A stretch of DNA of 64,000 nucleotides from Capnocytophaga sputigena (GTDB taxonomy: Bacteria > Bacteroidota > Bacteroidia > Flavobacteriales > Flavobacteriaceae). A model generated the notes under the pieces. The model did no database searches, was not told where the DNA came from, and saw only the letters and a program-made list of their open reading frames with translations. The position numbers and the translations under genes are program-made. The stretch is taken from the NCBI RefSeq assembly GCF_900446695.1, contig NZ_UAVP01000007.1, forward strand, positions 468,080 through 532,079, written 5' to 3'. The first letter of the stretch is position 1. Each line of letters starts with the position of its first letter. Below, in pieces: positions 52,273 to 59,883 of this stretch.

Positions 52273-55017
52273 ATGACAATACAGAAACTCATATCCTTCA
52301 TTTATTCTACCAAGCTGATGGCAATCCTCTTCATTGTTTTTGCTGTTGCTATGGCAGTAGGAACTTTTGTAGAAAATAGTTATGATACCGATACCGCCCG
52401 CATTTGGGTGTATAACACTTGGTGGTTAGAGGCGATAATGGGGCTTTTTGTGGTAAATTTTATAGGGAATATCTCCCGCTATCGATTGCTCAAAAAAGAG
52501 AATTGGGCAGTGCTGGTATTACACCTTTCTTGGGTGTTTATCATCGTAGGGGCTGGGGTTACGCGCTACTTTGGCAATGAAGGTATGATTTCTCTACGTG
52601 AAGGAGAAACTACAAATACTTACCTTTCCGACCGCACTTATATCACTGTAATGGTAGATGGCAATTATCAAGGAGCTCCCTTGCGTAAAAAGAAACAAAA
52701 AGAGGTGCTTTTCTCAACTCATACTTCTAATCATTACAAGTGGACATCCGACTTTAAAGGCAAACCTTTTAGTATTACTTATAAATCGTTTAAACGTATA
52801 AGTGAAGGAATGAATGCCTTGGTATTGGAAGTTGTTTCAGGTAATCAGCGCAAAGAAGTAACAGTAATGGGCAAACGCGATGTGCAACACCCTTCTACCA
52901 CTATAGATTTGAATGGCTTGCAGTTTCACCTAAGCTATGGACCACGTGAAGAAAAATTGCCTTTTAGTCTCACCCTCAACGATTTTATAGCTGAAAAATA
53001 CCCTGGTACTGAGAATAGTTATGCTTCCTTTAAAAGCAAAGTAACCGTGAGTGGGGGAGGGGAGACCTTTCCTTATGATATTGAGATGAATCATATTCTC
53101 AATTATCAAGGTTATCGCTTGTTCCAATCTTCTTTTCACCCCGATGAACAAGGTACTATACTCTCGGTAAATCGTGACTTTTGGGGTACCCTCATCACTT
53201 ACATAGGTTATATACTGCTCTTCGGCAGTCTGCTGGCGTTTATGTTTGTAGGCAAATCCCGATTTAGGAAACTCAATCAGCAACTTAAAGATTTGCAAGC
53301 CAAAAGGGTTGCAATAGTTTTGGCATTATGTTTCGGCTCTTTGGCTACAGCCCAAACTCCTATGGTAGTACCCGACAAAGCGCACGCTGAAAAATTTGGT
53401 GCAATGCTCATTCAAGATGATGGGCGCTTTAAGCCCGTGAATACCTTTTCTTCAGAACTCTTGCGCAAACTTAGCAAACACGATACTTATAAAGGTTTAA
53501 CTTCCGATCAAGTTTTGATTTCTATGCTCCTCAGTCCGCAAGCGTGGTATGAGTCGGATATTATCTATGTGAAGAAAGCTAATGATAGTTTACATCGTTT
53601 TTTGGGAGTTCCCAAAGGAACTAAATGGGTAAAACCCAAAGATTTTTTTGATGCAAAAGGGCAGTACAAGCTCGCCCCTTTATTGAAAGATATTTACAAC
53701 ACAAATACTCCTAACCAATTTCAAAAAGATTTTAAGGAAGTAGATCAACGTATTGGGTTGCTCAACAGAGCACTACAAGGCGATATTTTTAAGGTCTTCC
53801 CTGTGCCTAATGACCCTAATCATAAGTGGATTTCGCACTTGGATTACGTAAACGACACCCTACAAATCAACGACCCACTGTATAAACAATTTGTAAAGAA
53901 CGCACTACCTGCTTACCTTATTTTGCTACAACAAGCCACTGAAACAGACGATTATAGCAAAGCTGAAAAGGTGCTTAACAATATCAAGCTACAACAAGAA
54001 TTTTACTCGGCTGAGGTATTACCTTCACCTGCGAAAGTACAAACTGAATTGTGGTACAATCGCATCAATATTTTTGAACAACTCTTTCAAGCGTATTTAT
54101 ATCTTGGTACAGTGTTATTTATAGTACTACTATGGCATATTTTTATGCCAAAACGAATTTTTAGAAGACTTACCCAAATAGGTATAGCCTTGCTGTGGCT
54201 CTGTTTTATTCTGCATACTGTGGGACTTATTGTTCGTTGGTACCTCTCGGGGCACGCACCTTTTAGTGATGCGTATGAGAGTATGATATATGTAGGATGG
54301 TCGGCTATTGGGGTAGGGATTTTCTTTTCTCGACGTTCACCTCTTGCAGTTGCTGCTACGGCTTTTGTAACCGCTATGATACTGATGATTGCGCATTGGA
54401 ATTGGATGGATCCTGCTATTGGAACTCTTCAACCCGTACTCAATAGCTATTGGCTGATGCTACACGTTGCCGTGATTGTAGGTAGTTATGGACCTTTTGC
54501 CTTAGGAATGCTCTTAGGTGTAATCAACCTCCTACTGATGATAGTTACTACCCGCAAGAACGCTCATAAAATCAACCTTATACAACAAGAACTCACTATC
54601 GTAAACGAATTAGCTCTTACAGTGGGGCTCGTGATGCTCACCATAGGCAACTTTTTAGGAGGTATGTGGGCAAACGAAAGCTGGGGACGTTATTGGGGCT
54701 GGGATCCAAAAGAAACTTGGGCATTGATTAGCATTATGGTTTACGCCTTAGTGATACACCTGCGCTTGATACCCCATTGGCGCGGACGATGGGCGTTCAA
54801 CTTTATGAGCATTGTTGCCTTTGGCAGTATCCTAATGACCTATTTTGGCGTGAATTTCTACCTTACAGGTATGCACAGCTATGCTACAGGCGATAAAATT
54901 ATCACCCCTGCTTTTGTGTATTATGCTGTGGGTATAGTGCTGTTGTTAGGACTGGTATCGTATTTGAGAGTGAGAAAAGCATTACAAGTTTTGCCGAACT
55001 CTAATACTAATTCCTAA
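52273..55017 (+). CDS. ccsBA: Fused cytochrome c biogenesis protein CcsBA
   Basis: This 914-residue fusion has an N-terminal ResB/CcsB part, with four early membrane spans and a periplasmic domain (about 90-330) starting after SRYRLLKKENWAVLVLHLSWVFIIVGAGVTRY. A middle periplasmic stretch (about 360-600; MLIQDDGRFKPVNTFSSELLRKLS) follows. The C-terminal CcsA part has about eight spans and the WWD heme-handling motif WGRYWGWDPKETW (804-816). Conserved His residues occur in IVGSYGPF-flanking and HLRLIPHWRGRWAF regions. System II CcsBA exports heme and attaches it to CXXCH cytochromes. DsbD in this window may supply the reduced thiols. The start is next to a consensus promoter. Confidence 0.95.
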   Translation: MTIQKLISFIYSTKLMAILFIVFAVAMAVGTFVENSYDTDTARIWVYNTWWLEAIMGLFVVNFIGNISRYRLLKKENWAVLVLHLSWVFIIVGAGVTRYFGNEGMISLREGETTNTYLSDRTYITVMVDGNYQGAPLRKKKQKEVLFSTHTSNHYKWTSDFKGKPFSITYKSFKRISEGMNALVLEVVSGNQRKEVTVMGKRDVQHPSTTIDLNGLQFHLSYGPREEKLPFSLTLNDFIAEKYPGTENSYASFKSKVTVSGGGETFPYDIEMNHILNYQGYRLFQSSFHPDEQGTILSVNRDFWGTLITYIGYILLFGSLLAFMFVGKSRFRKLNQQLKDLQAKRVAIVLALCFGSLATAQTPMVVPDKAHAEKFGAMLIQDDGRFKPVNTFSSELLRKLSKHDTYKGLTSDQVLISMLLSPQAWYESDIIYVKKANDSLHRFLGVPKGTKWVKPKDFFDAKGQYKLAPLLKDIYNTNTPNQFQKDFKEVDQRIGLLNRALQGDIFKVFPVPNDPNHKWISHLDYVNDTLQINDPLYKQFVKNALPAYLILLQQATETDDYSKAEKVLNNIKLQQEFYSAEVLPSPAKVQTELWYNRINIFEQLFQAYLYLGTVLFIVLLWHIFMPKRIFRRLTQIGIALLWLCFILHTVGLIVRWYLSGHAPFSDAYESMIYVGWSAIGVGIFFSRRSPLAVAATAFVTAMILMIAHWNWMDPAIGTLQPVLNSYWLMLHVAVIVGSYGPFALGMLLGVINLLLMIVTTRKNAHKINLIQQELTIVNELALTVGLVMLTIGNFLGGMWANESWGRYWGWDPKETWALISIMVYALVIHLRLIPHWRGRWAFNFMSIVAFGSILMTYFGVNFYLTGMHSYATGDKIITPAFVYYAVGIVLLLGLVSYLRVRKALQVLPNSNTNS

Positions 55018-55064
55018 TTTCTAACTCCTAAATTGTTAATTATTAATTGTAAATTGTTAATTGA

Positions 55065-56027
55065 ATGAAGTCTTATATCAACGGAATAGCCTGCATATCG
55101 GCTCAACCTACTTTCTTAACTCCTCATTTCCTCGATGAAGCCCTAAAGGTTACTCCAGAGGAAGTGTGTTACGCTCAAGAACCTTCTTATAAAGAATATA
55201 TTGCCCCTAATGCTAGTCGTCGTATGGCTAAAGGTGTAAAAATGGGTATAGCCACTGCTACCGAAGCCTTAAAAGAAGCACATATCACTACCCCTGATGC
55301 TATTTTGGTGGGTACGGGTATGGGATGCCTGCAAGATTCTGAAAAATTCCTTACAGCGCTTATCAATGATAACGAGGAGCACCTCACCCCCACGGCTTTT
55401 ATACAATCTACTCATAATACTGTTGCGGGGCAGATAGCTCTTTTGTTGCAGTGCAAAGGAGAAAACTTTACCTATGTAAATGGGGCTGTATCATTTGAAT
55501 CAGCTTTGTTAGATGCCAAAATGCAAATGGAACAAGACACTATCAATACGGCTTTGGTAGGAGGTGTAGATGAACACAGTCCGCACACTTTGTATTTATA
55601 TGATTTAGTAGGGCTTGACCAAAAAGGGGAAGGAGCGAGTTTCTTTGCTTTATCAACAGAGGCTACCCCTAATACCTATGGAGAACTTGTGGATGTAGCT
55701 TTGTACAATGAACTCACTCCCGAGCAACAACAAAAAGCCCTAAACGACTTTCTTTATCGCCACCATCTTACCCTCTCTAATATAGACTTGATACTTACTG
55801 GTGAATCAGAAAATCGTTCTTGGGAACGCCCTACCTTGCACTACAAAAACCTGAGTAGTGAGTATTACACAGCCTCAGCTTTCGGATTTTGGTTGGCTTG
55901 CCAAGTACTACAAAAGCAAACCCTTCCTGCCATTTGCGAGCTTACTCTCTCCACCCCTATACAATATATTTTATTAGTAAATTCATATAGAGGCAAAGAT
56001 TTTAGTTTTCTACTGTTGAAGAAATAA
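55065..56027 (+). CDS. Beta-ketoacyl synthase-like protein lacking the catalytic Cys
   Basis: This 320-residue protein has a thiolase-fold ketosynthase pattern: ASRRMAKGVKMGIATATEALKEA, ILVGTGMGCLQDSEKFL, STHNTVAGQIALLLQCKGENFTYVNGAVSFESALLDA, ALVGGVDEHS and a final LVNSYRGKDFSFLLLKK. Where an active enzyme has the Cys nucleophile, this one has GAVSFE (140-145), and the length is below the usual 400. It therefore resembles chain-length-factor-like partners of aryl-polyene and flexirubin clusters. The genes after the next gap (deacetylase, LolA-like, lipoprotein, FabZ-like) fit such a pathway. It starts 47 bases after ccsBA in an AT-rich spacer. Confidence 0.8.
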   Translation: MKSYINGIACISAQPTFLTPHFLDEALKVTPEEVCYAQEPSYKEYIAPNASRRMAKGVKMGIATATEALKEAHITTPDAILVGTGMGCLQDSEKFLTALINDNEEHLTPTAFIQSTHNTVAGQIALLLQCKGENFTYVNGAVSFESALLDAKMQMEQDTINTALVGGVDEHSPHTLYLYDLVGLDQKGEGASFFALSTEATPNTYGELVDVALYNELTPEQQQKALNDFLYRHHLTLSNIDLILTGESENRSWERPTLHYKNLSSEYYTASAFGFWLACQVLQKQTLPAICELTLSTPIQYILLVNSYRGKDFSFLLLKK

Positions 56028-56141
56028 AAGAGGTTGTTTGAAAAGTCTTAAAATTGACTTTACAACTTGTGTCTTTGGTAGAGTTTCATACTTTGCTAAA
56101 TTTTATTGATTTGATAATCAATAGGTTTTAGAATGTTTTGT

Positions 56142-56166
56142 GTAGGGGCGTTTTGTAAACGCCCAC
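56142..56166. repeat. GTAGGGGC-type inverted repeat, copy 3
   Basis: GTAGGGGCGTTTTGTAAACGCCCAC has the perfect stem GGGCGTTT/AAACGCCC around a three-base loop. It shares its first eight bases with the copies at 2170 and 3464, while the stem differs. Confidence 0.6.
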
Positions 56167-56530
56167 ATAAATAGAACTTTTTCGGACTGTCCTTTCATTG
56201 TAAAAAGGTTGCCAAAGTTTGATCTTTATTTTGTAGGATCTTTTCAAAATTAAACTTTTCAGATAGTATCTTTCCATTTTATATTTATTGTATTTAGCAT
56301 TATACGAGTATTTTAATTTGAAAATCAACTAATGTTTAAATTTTCTCATTAGTGCTGATAAATAAAGTTATGTATAAAATCTCTTTTTGAAAGATAGATA
56401 AATATATTAGGATTGATAATAAAACGCTTTTAGTTTAAATTTATTCAAAAAGTTTGTAATAAATAGAGTAAAAAGATCTTTTCAATAAAAAACTGAATTT
56501 CTATGTTTGTTGAAAAAATAACTCAAATAT

Positions 56531-56561
56531 TTGTAAGGAAGAAAAATGTATGTTACTTTTG
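56531..56561 (+). promoter_or_regulatory. Promoter of the deacetylase-LolA-FabZ operon
   Basis: TTG (56531-56533) and TACTTTTG (56554-56561) are 20 bases apart. Transcription from near 56568 would give a leader of about 160 bases that contains the dispersed 92-base element. Confidence 0.65.
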
Positions 56562-56600
56562 CCGTACTAAAACAACTTTTATTGTAGAAAAACTAAAGTA

Positions 56601-56692
56601 TTTGCCGTTAGATGAAAATTTGTAAAATAATATAATACAAGAAGTTTTTTTAGTCTTAATTTCGTGTAAATCCGTGAAATCCGTGCGAGGTT
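56601..56692. repeat. Dispersed 92-bp element, copy 2
   Basis: It aligns with 3620-3712 over its full length, including TGAAAATTTGT, ATAATATAA and the threefold CGTG-YAAT-type 9-base repeat. It lies in the presumed leader of the operon that starts at 56730. Confidence 0.6.
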
Positions 56693-56729
56693 TTCCTTAA
56701 CAAAGTATCAACTCTATATCATTTAAACA

Positions 56730-57461
56730 TTGAACAAATATCTTTTTACAATCGCAATATTTATCAGTGCTCTTGTAACAGCATTTATACAAAATGCTCC
56801 TTGGTGGGTATATGTATTATTAATAGTGTTGTTTTTAGGCATTATCTCTTGGGGCGTATTCGATATCCGCCTCTCTTATTTTGTCAAAACACAATACTTC
56901 TTAAAGGGGCGTCCAGCAAAAACAGTAGCGCTAACTTTTGATGATGGTCCCTCTGAACTTACACCACAATTTTTAGACCTTTTACAGAAATACAACGCCA
57001 AAGCAGTCTTTTTTTGTGTAGGCAAACAAATACAAAAGTATCCAGAGGTCATCAAACGTATGCAAGCTGAAGGTCATTTAGTGGCAAATCATACCTTTAC
57101 TCATCAACCTAAAAACATTCTGCACGCAAAAGCCCTTGCCAACGAAATTCGTCATACCGATGAAGCATTGGCGCACTTGGATATCGTTACCCCATATTTC
57201 CGACCTCCATACGGAATCACCTCACCACCCGTTGCTAGAGCAATTCGGGCAACAGCTAAAAAAGCTATAGGATGGGATGTACGCTCATTAGACACCGTAA
57301 TACACGATGAAGACAAGCTTTTTCATCGCATTGTGCGCAAACTTACCAATGGCAATATTATATTGATGCACGACCGTCTGCCCCATACCCTCACCGTTTT
57401 GGAACGCTTATTGCAGTACCTCAAAGAAAATAACTATACAATTACAAACAATTTAGAATGA
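56730..57461 (+). CDS. Membrane-anchored NodB-type polysaccharide deacetylase-like protein
   Basis: This 243-residue protein has two N-terminal membrane spans (about 4-20 and 25-43) and then a NodB domain. That domain has TFDDGPSELTPQFLDLL with Asp71-Asp72, the His pair His121 and His125 (HTFTH), FRPPYG, GWDVRSLDT and ILMHDR, the five motifs of the family. The metal-binding Asp-His-His set is intact. The start is TTG at 56730; an in-frame stop lies two codons upstream and no ATG is available, so TTG is the only reasonable choice. Its substrate is unknown. The stop overlaps the next start by four bases (ATGA). Confidence 0.85.
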   Translation: MNKYLFTIAIFISALVTAFIQNAPWWVYVLLIVLFLGIISWGVFDIRLSYFVKTQYFLKGRPAKTVALTFDDGPSELTPQFLDLLQKYNAKAVFFCVGKQIQKYPEVIKRMQAEGHLVANHTFTHQPKNILHAKALANEIRHTDEALAHLDIVTPYFRPPYGITSPPVARAIRATAKKAIGWDVRSLDTVIHDEDKLFHRIVRKLTNGNIILMHDRLPHTLTVLERLLQYLKENNYTITNNLE

Positions 57462-58072
57462 AAAAACTCTTAATATTCCTTATTTGTGTTGCACCTTTAA
57501 CAATCAGTGCCCAAGCCCTTACTGAAGCCCAAATACGCGACTTCAAAACGCTGACCATTGCTAAAAACAAGTCAATCCAAACAATGCAAGCAGATTTTAC
57601 TCAGAAAAAACATTTGGATTTTATGAGTAAGGATATTGAGACTTTTGGTAAAATGGCATTCGCTAAACCCGATAAACTGAATTGGCAATACACTAAACCT
57701 TACCAGTATCGCATTGTTTTTCAGAAAGATAATATCACGGTGAACGATGCAGGTAATGTCTCACAGATGAAAGCTGATAATAAAGTATTTAAAAAAATAA
57801 ATAACCTTATTGTGAGCTCTATCAGCGGTGATATGTTCAACGAGAAAGAGTTTGCTATGACCTTTGCCAAATCGGGCAAAAGTACATTGGTAAAACTATT
57901 GCCCAAGGATAAGACACTTTTGAAATATGTGAGCGAAATACATCTCTATTTCGATGTTGATAGTGTAGTAGAGCGCGTAAAACTGATTGAACCTTCTAAA
58001 GACTATACCGAAATCCTATTCAGCAATAAAAAACTAAATACAAAAATTGATGAAGCAAATTTTAAAATATAG
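57458..58072 (+). CDS. LolA-like outer-membrane lipoprotein carrier
   Basis: This 204-residue protein has a signal peptide (MKKLLIFLICVAPLTISAQA) and a LolA-type fold. SIQTMQADFTQKKHLDFMSKDIETFGKMAFAKPDKLNWQYTKPYQYRIVF matches the LolA beginning, and HLYFDVDSVVERVKLIEPSKDYTEILFSNKKLN the end. It is overlapped by the deacetylase stop and overlaps the next lipoprotein gene by 23 bases. LolA-like proteins occur inside aryl-polyene/flexirubin clusters, where they may carry the lipid product. The housekeeping LolA could instead be elsewhere; this copy is probably dedicated. Confidence 0.82.
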   Translation: MKKLLIFLICVAPLTISAQALTEAQIRDFKTLTIAKNKSIQTMQADFTQKKHLDFMSKDIETFGKMAFAKPDKLNWQYTKPYQYRIVFQKDNITVNDAGNVSQMKADNKVFKKINNLIVSSISGDMFNEKEFAMTFAKSGKSTLVKLLPKDKTLLKYVSEIHLYFDVDSVVERVKLIEPSKDYTEILFSNKKLNTKIDEANFKI

Positions 58073-58652
58073 TCTGTTTGCTATATGGCTTGGTAGTTGT
58101 TCACCTTATTATAAACTCCCTGCAGAATATCAGTCAGTTGCTACAACTCAAACAATTATTGCAAATCCTCACGTAAGAGTAGGGGAGGAGTGTCTCTATC
58201 GAACTACCATCACTGCTTATGGGCACACTTTTAGCGGACTCTTAGCAGCTAAAATTACTGCAGACAATACGTGGCGAGTAGCCCTCACTACCGACTTTGG
58301 CAACACGCTTTTCGATTTTGAAAACCAAAAAGGAAATATAAAAACTAATTATATAACTCCTGACCTCAATAAAGAAATAGTCATTCGCACCCTTACAACC
58401 GACTTTCAAAAGTTACTACAAACTCATTTTACTGTCATCCAAAAATATACTGATGGCACTACAGAGGTACAAAAGTGCAAAGAAGGCAGTGATACAATCT
58501 ATCTGTTCACTTTAGAGAACAACCTCTTCAAACAGCTTAATATGCAAGGAGAAAAGTTGTACACCACTTATATATATAATCCTAACAACATAACCATAGA
58601 ACACCATAATCTTACCATTAAAATAGTTTTAGAACCCATTGTTAATTTTTAG
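58050..58652 (+). CDS. Lipoprotein of the LolA/FabZ operon, DUF3261-like
   Basis: The ATG at 58050 (after an in-frame TTG) gives 200 residues with a lipoprotein signal (AIWLGSC, lipidated Cys). SPYYKLP follows, with no surface-export signal, so it likely stays on the periplasmic side. The domain (HTFSGLLAAKITADNTWRVALTTDFGNTLFDFE, TIEHHNLTIKIVLEPI) recalls DUF3261 lipoproteins that accompany LolA-like proteins in aryl-polyene clusters. It overlaps the LolA-like gene by 23 bases, so translation is coupled. I infer a role in placing the pathway product in the outer membrane. Confidence 0.72.
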   Translation: MKQILKYSLFAIWLGSCSPYYKLPAEYQSVATTQTIIANPHVRVGEECLYRTTITAYGHTFSGLLAAKITADNTWRVALTTDFGNTLFDFENQKGNIKTNYITPDLNKEIVIRTLTTDFQKLLQTHFTVIQKYTDGTTEVQKCKEGSDTIYLFTLENNLFKQLNMQGEKLYTTYIYNPNNITIEHHNLTIKIVLEPIVNF

Positions 58653-58675
58653 TTCTCAATTGTCAATTGTAAAAG

Positions 58676-59044
58676 ATGTTAAAAGATTTTTATAGCCTCA
58701 ATATTTTAGAAAAGCAAGATACTGAAAATTATCTCTGCACCCTTACCCTAAATCCTCAACACCCTATTTTCGAAGGACATTTTCCTAACAACCCTATCAC
58801 ACCAGGAGTGTGTATGATGCAAATCATCAAAAATCTCACTGAGGAAATTACAGGGTACAAACTTTTCTTAGCCAAAACTACAAATGTAAAGTTTATGGCG
58901 CTTATCAACCCTATAACTCACCCCGTATTGCAACTCACACTCGCCATTCAATATAAAGATGCTAATATACAAGTGAAAAATACAACCTCTTTTGATGAAA
59001 CAGTCGCATTAAAACTTACGAATTTATACAAAATACTATCTTAA
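58676..59044 (+). CDS. FabZ-like hot-dog protein with altered catalytic residue
   Basis: This 122-residue protein has the FabZ hallmark GHFPNNPITPGV with His35. In FabZ a catalytic Glu lies 14 residues after this His; here that place is Gln49 (GVCMMQIIK). Short strands ending in LKLTNLYKIL complete the hot-dog fold. Similar Gln-bearing proteins are found in flavobacterial aryl-polyene-like clusters as far as I recall. It may act as an ACP-product binding partner or a dehydratase with changed chemistry. It is the last gene of the operon. Confidence 0.78.
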   Translation: MLKDFYSLNILEKQDTENYLCTLTLNPQHPIFEGHFPNNPITPGVCMMQIIKNLTEEITGYKLFLAKTTNVKFMALINPITHPVLQLTLAIQYKDANIQVKNTTSFDETVALKLTNLYKILS

Positions 59045-59096
59045 AAAGTTCGTTTCCTTACTCATTATGTAAAATGAAAAAAAATAGTTGAAAAAA

Positions 59097-59128
59097 TTGC
59101 GCTATGTAAAATAAAATAACTACTTTTG
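59097..59128 (+). promoter_or_regulatory. Promoter of the DUF4303-like gene
   Basis: TTG (59097-59099) and TACTTTTG (59121-59128) are 21 bases apart. The leader is about 50 bases before the GTG at 59184. Confidence 0.7.
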
Positions 59129-59183
59129 CAATCATTTTAAAAAAAGTATAACAAACAAATAACACTAAAAAGCAATATTAATA

Positions 59184-59792
59184 GTGGAAAAGGAACGAAA
59201 AAAATTTACAGAGAAGAGTTACGAGAAGTTGAAAAATGCAATTCAAGAGATTGTAAATGAGGAGGATAAAAAAGATGTATACGCACTATCTTTTTGCTAC
59301 ACTTGTGATGATGACGATTTGCGATTTCCTAAAATCACGCTGAGCTATAATACCCTTTCAAACGTAAAAGAAGAAAGTTACAATGCCGCTTCTAAAGAAG
59401 ACGCTAAGTGGAATTTTGATTATTGGTTACAAACTGAAATGGAAACCATAGGAGGTAAAAAAGACAAACTGTTGAAACAGTGGTTTGCTAAAACTCCTCA
59501 CTTCTATACAGATGAAGAAAACGATCGAGCTATAGAAGAAGATGAAGATTTGTATGACAAACTCCTTAAAAAAGGAGATAGATTTTGCAAAGAATTTATA
59601 AAAGAAGCGATCGCTCTTGCTAAACAATTATTAGATGAAGGAGAAATAGAAAAAATATTCGGTCGTAATATTCCTATTATTATTCATCAGCAAGATTTTG
59701 AAGAAACTCCCATTATTTGGACTAAAAAAGCCAATCCTGCCAAACTCATTAAAGAGTTTTTGGAATACTGGGATGGTGATGACGATGAATAA
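59184..59792 (+). CDS. DUF4303-like protein
   Basis: This 202-residue acidic protein has no signal. It starts with GTG (MEKERKKFTEKSYEKL); no better start is present in frame, and the promoter lies just upstream. YALSFCYTCDDDDLRFPKITLSYNT and EDAKWNFDYWLQTEME match the DUF4303 pattern, and a charged helical part follows. The end is strongly acidic (EYWDGDDDE). DUF4303 proteins are often found beside toxins as immunity-like proteins, but no toxin gene is adjacent here. It is closed by a palindromic terminator. Confidence 0.75.
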   Translation: MEKERKKFTEKSYEKLKNAIQEIVNEEDKKDVYALSFCYTCDDDDLRFPKITLSYNTLSNVKEESYNAASKEDAKWNFDYWLQTEMETIGGKKDKLLKQWFAKTPHFYTDEENDRAIEEDEDLYDKLLKKGDRFCKEFIKEAIALAKQLLDEGEIEKIFGRNIPIIIHQQDFEETPIIWTKKANPAKLIKEFLEYWDGDDDE

Positions 59793-59805
59793 AAGAACAA
59801 TCTAC

Positions 59806-59857
59806 ACTTTGCCAAAGCTACGAATACCTCAAAAGGCTCGTATCTTTGGCAATTTTT
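59806..59857 (+). terminator. Palindromic terminator after the DUF4303-like gene (copy G)
   Basis: TTGCCAAAGCTACGA (59809-59823) pairs with TCGTATCTTTGGCAA (59838-59852) with one mismatch and a 14-base loop, followed by TTTTTT. It belongs to the family that starts ACTTTGCCAAAG. Confidence 0.85.
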
Positions 59858-59883
59858 TATATTTATTCCTAATTTTTAGTGAT

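Larger units (their letters stand above)
56028..56729. other. Long intergenic region with repeats and a promoter
   Basis: I see no gene in these 702 bases. They contain a GTAGGGGC inverted repeat (56142-56166), AT-rich sequence, a consensus promoter (56531-56561) and the second copy of the 92-base dispersed element (56601-56692). The element lies within the presumed 5' leader of the deacetylase operon. Confidence 0.7.

Noticed and set aside
56128..56328. Minus-strand open frame of 66 residues in the long gap before the deacetylase
   Set aside because: It is Lys/Tyr-rich, begins in AT-rich sequence, overlaps the GTAGGGGC repeat and has no promoter or recognisable motif.
51755..59044. Recent horizontal transfer of the receptor operon or the FabZ/LolA operon
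   Set aside because: Base composition and codon use look like the surroundings, and no integrase, transposase, tRNA-end duplication or flanking direct repeat was seen.
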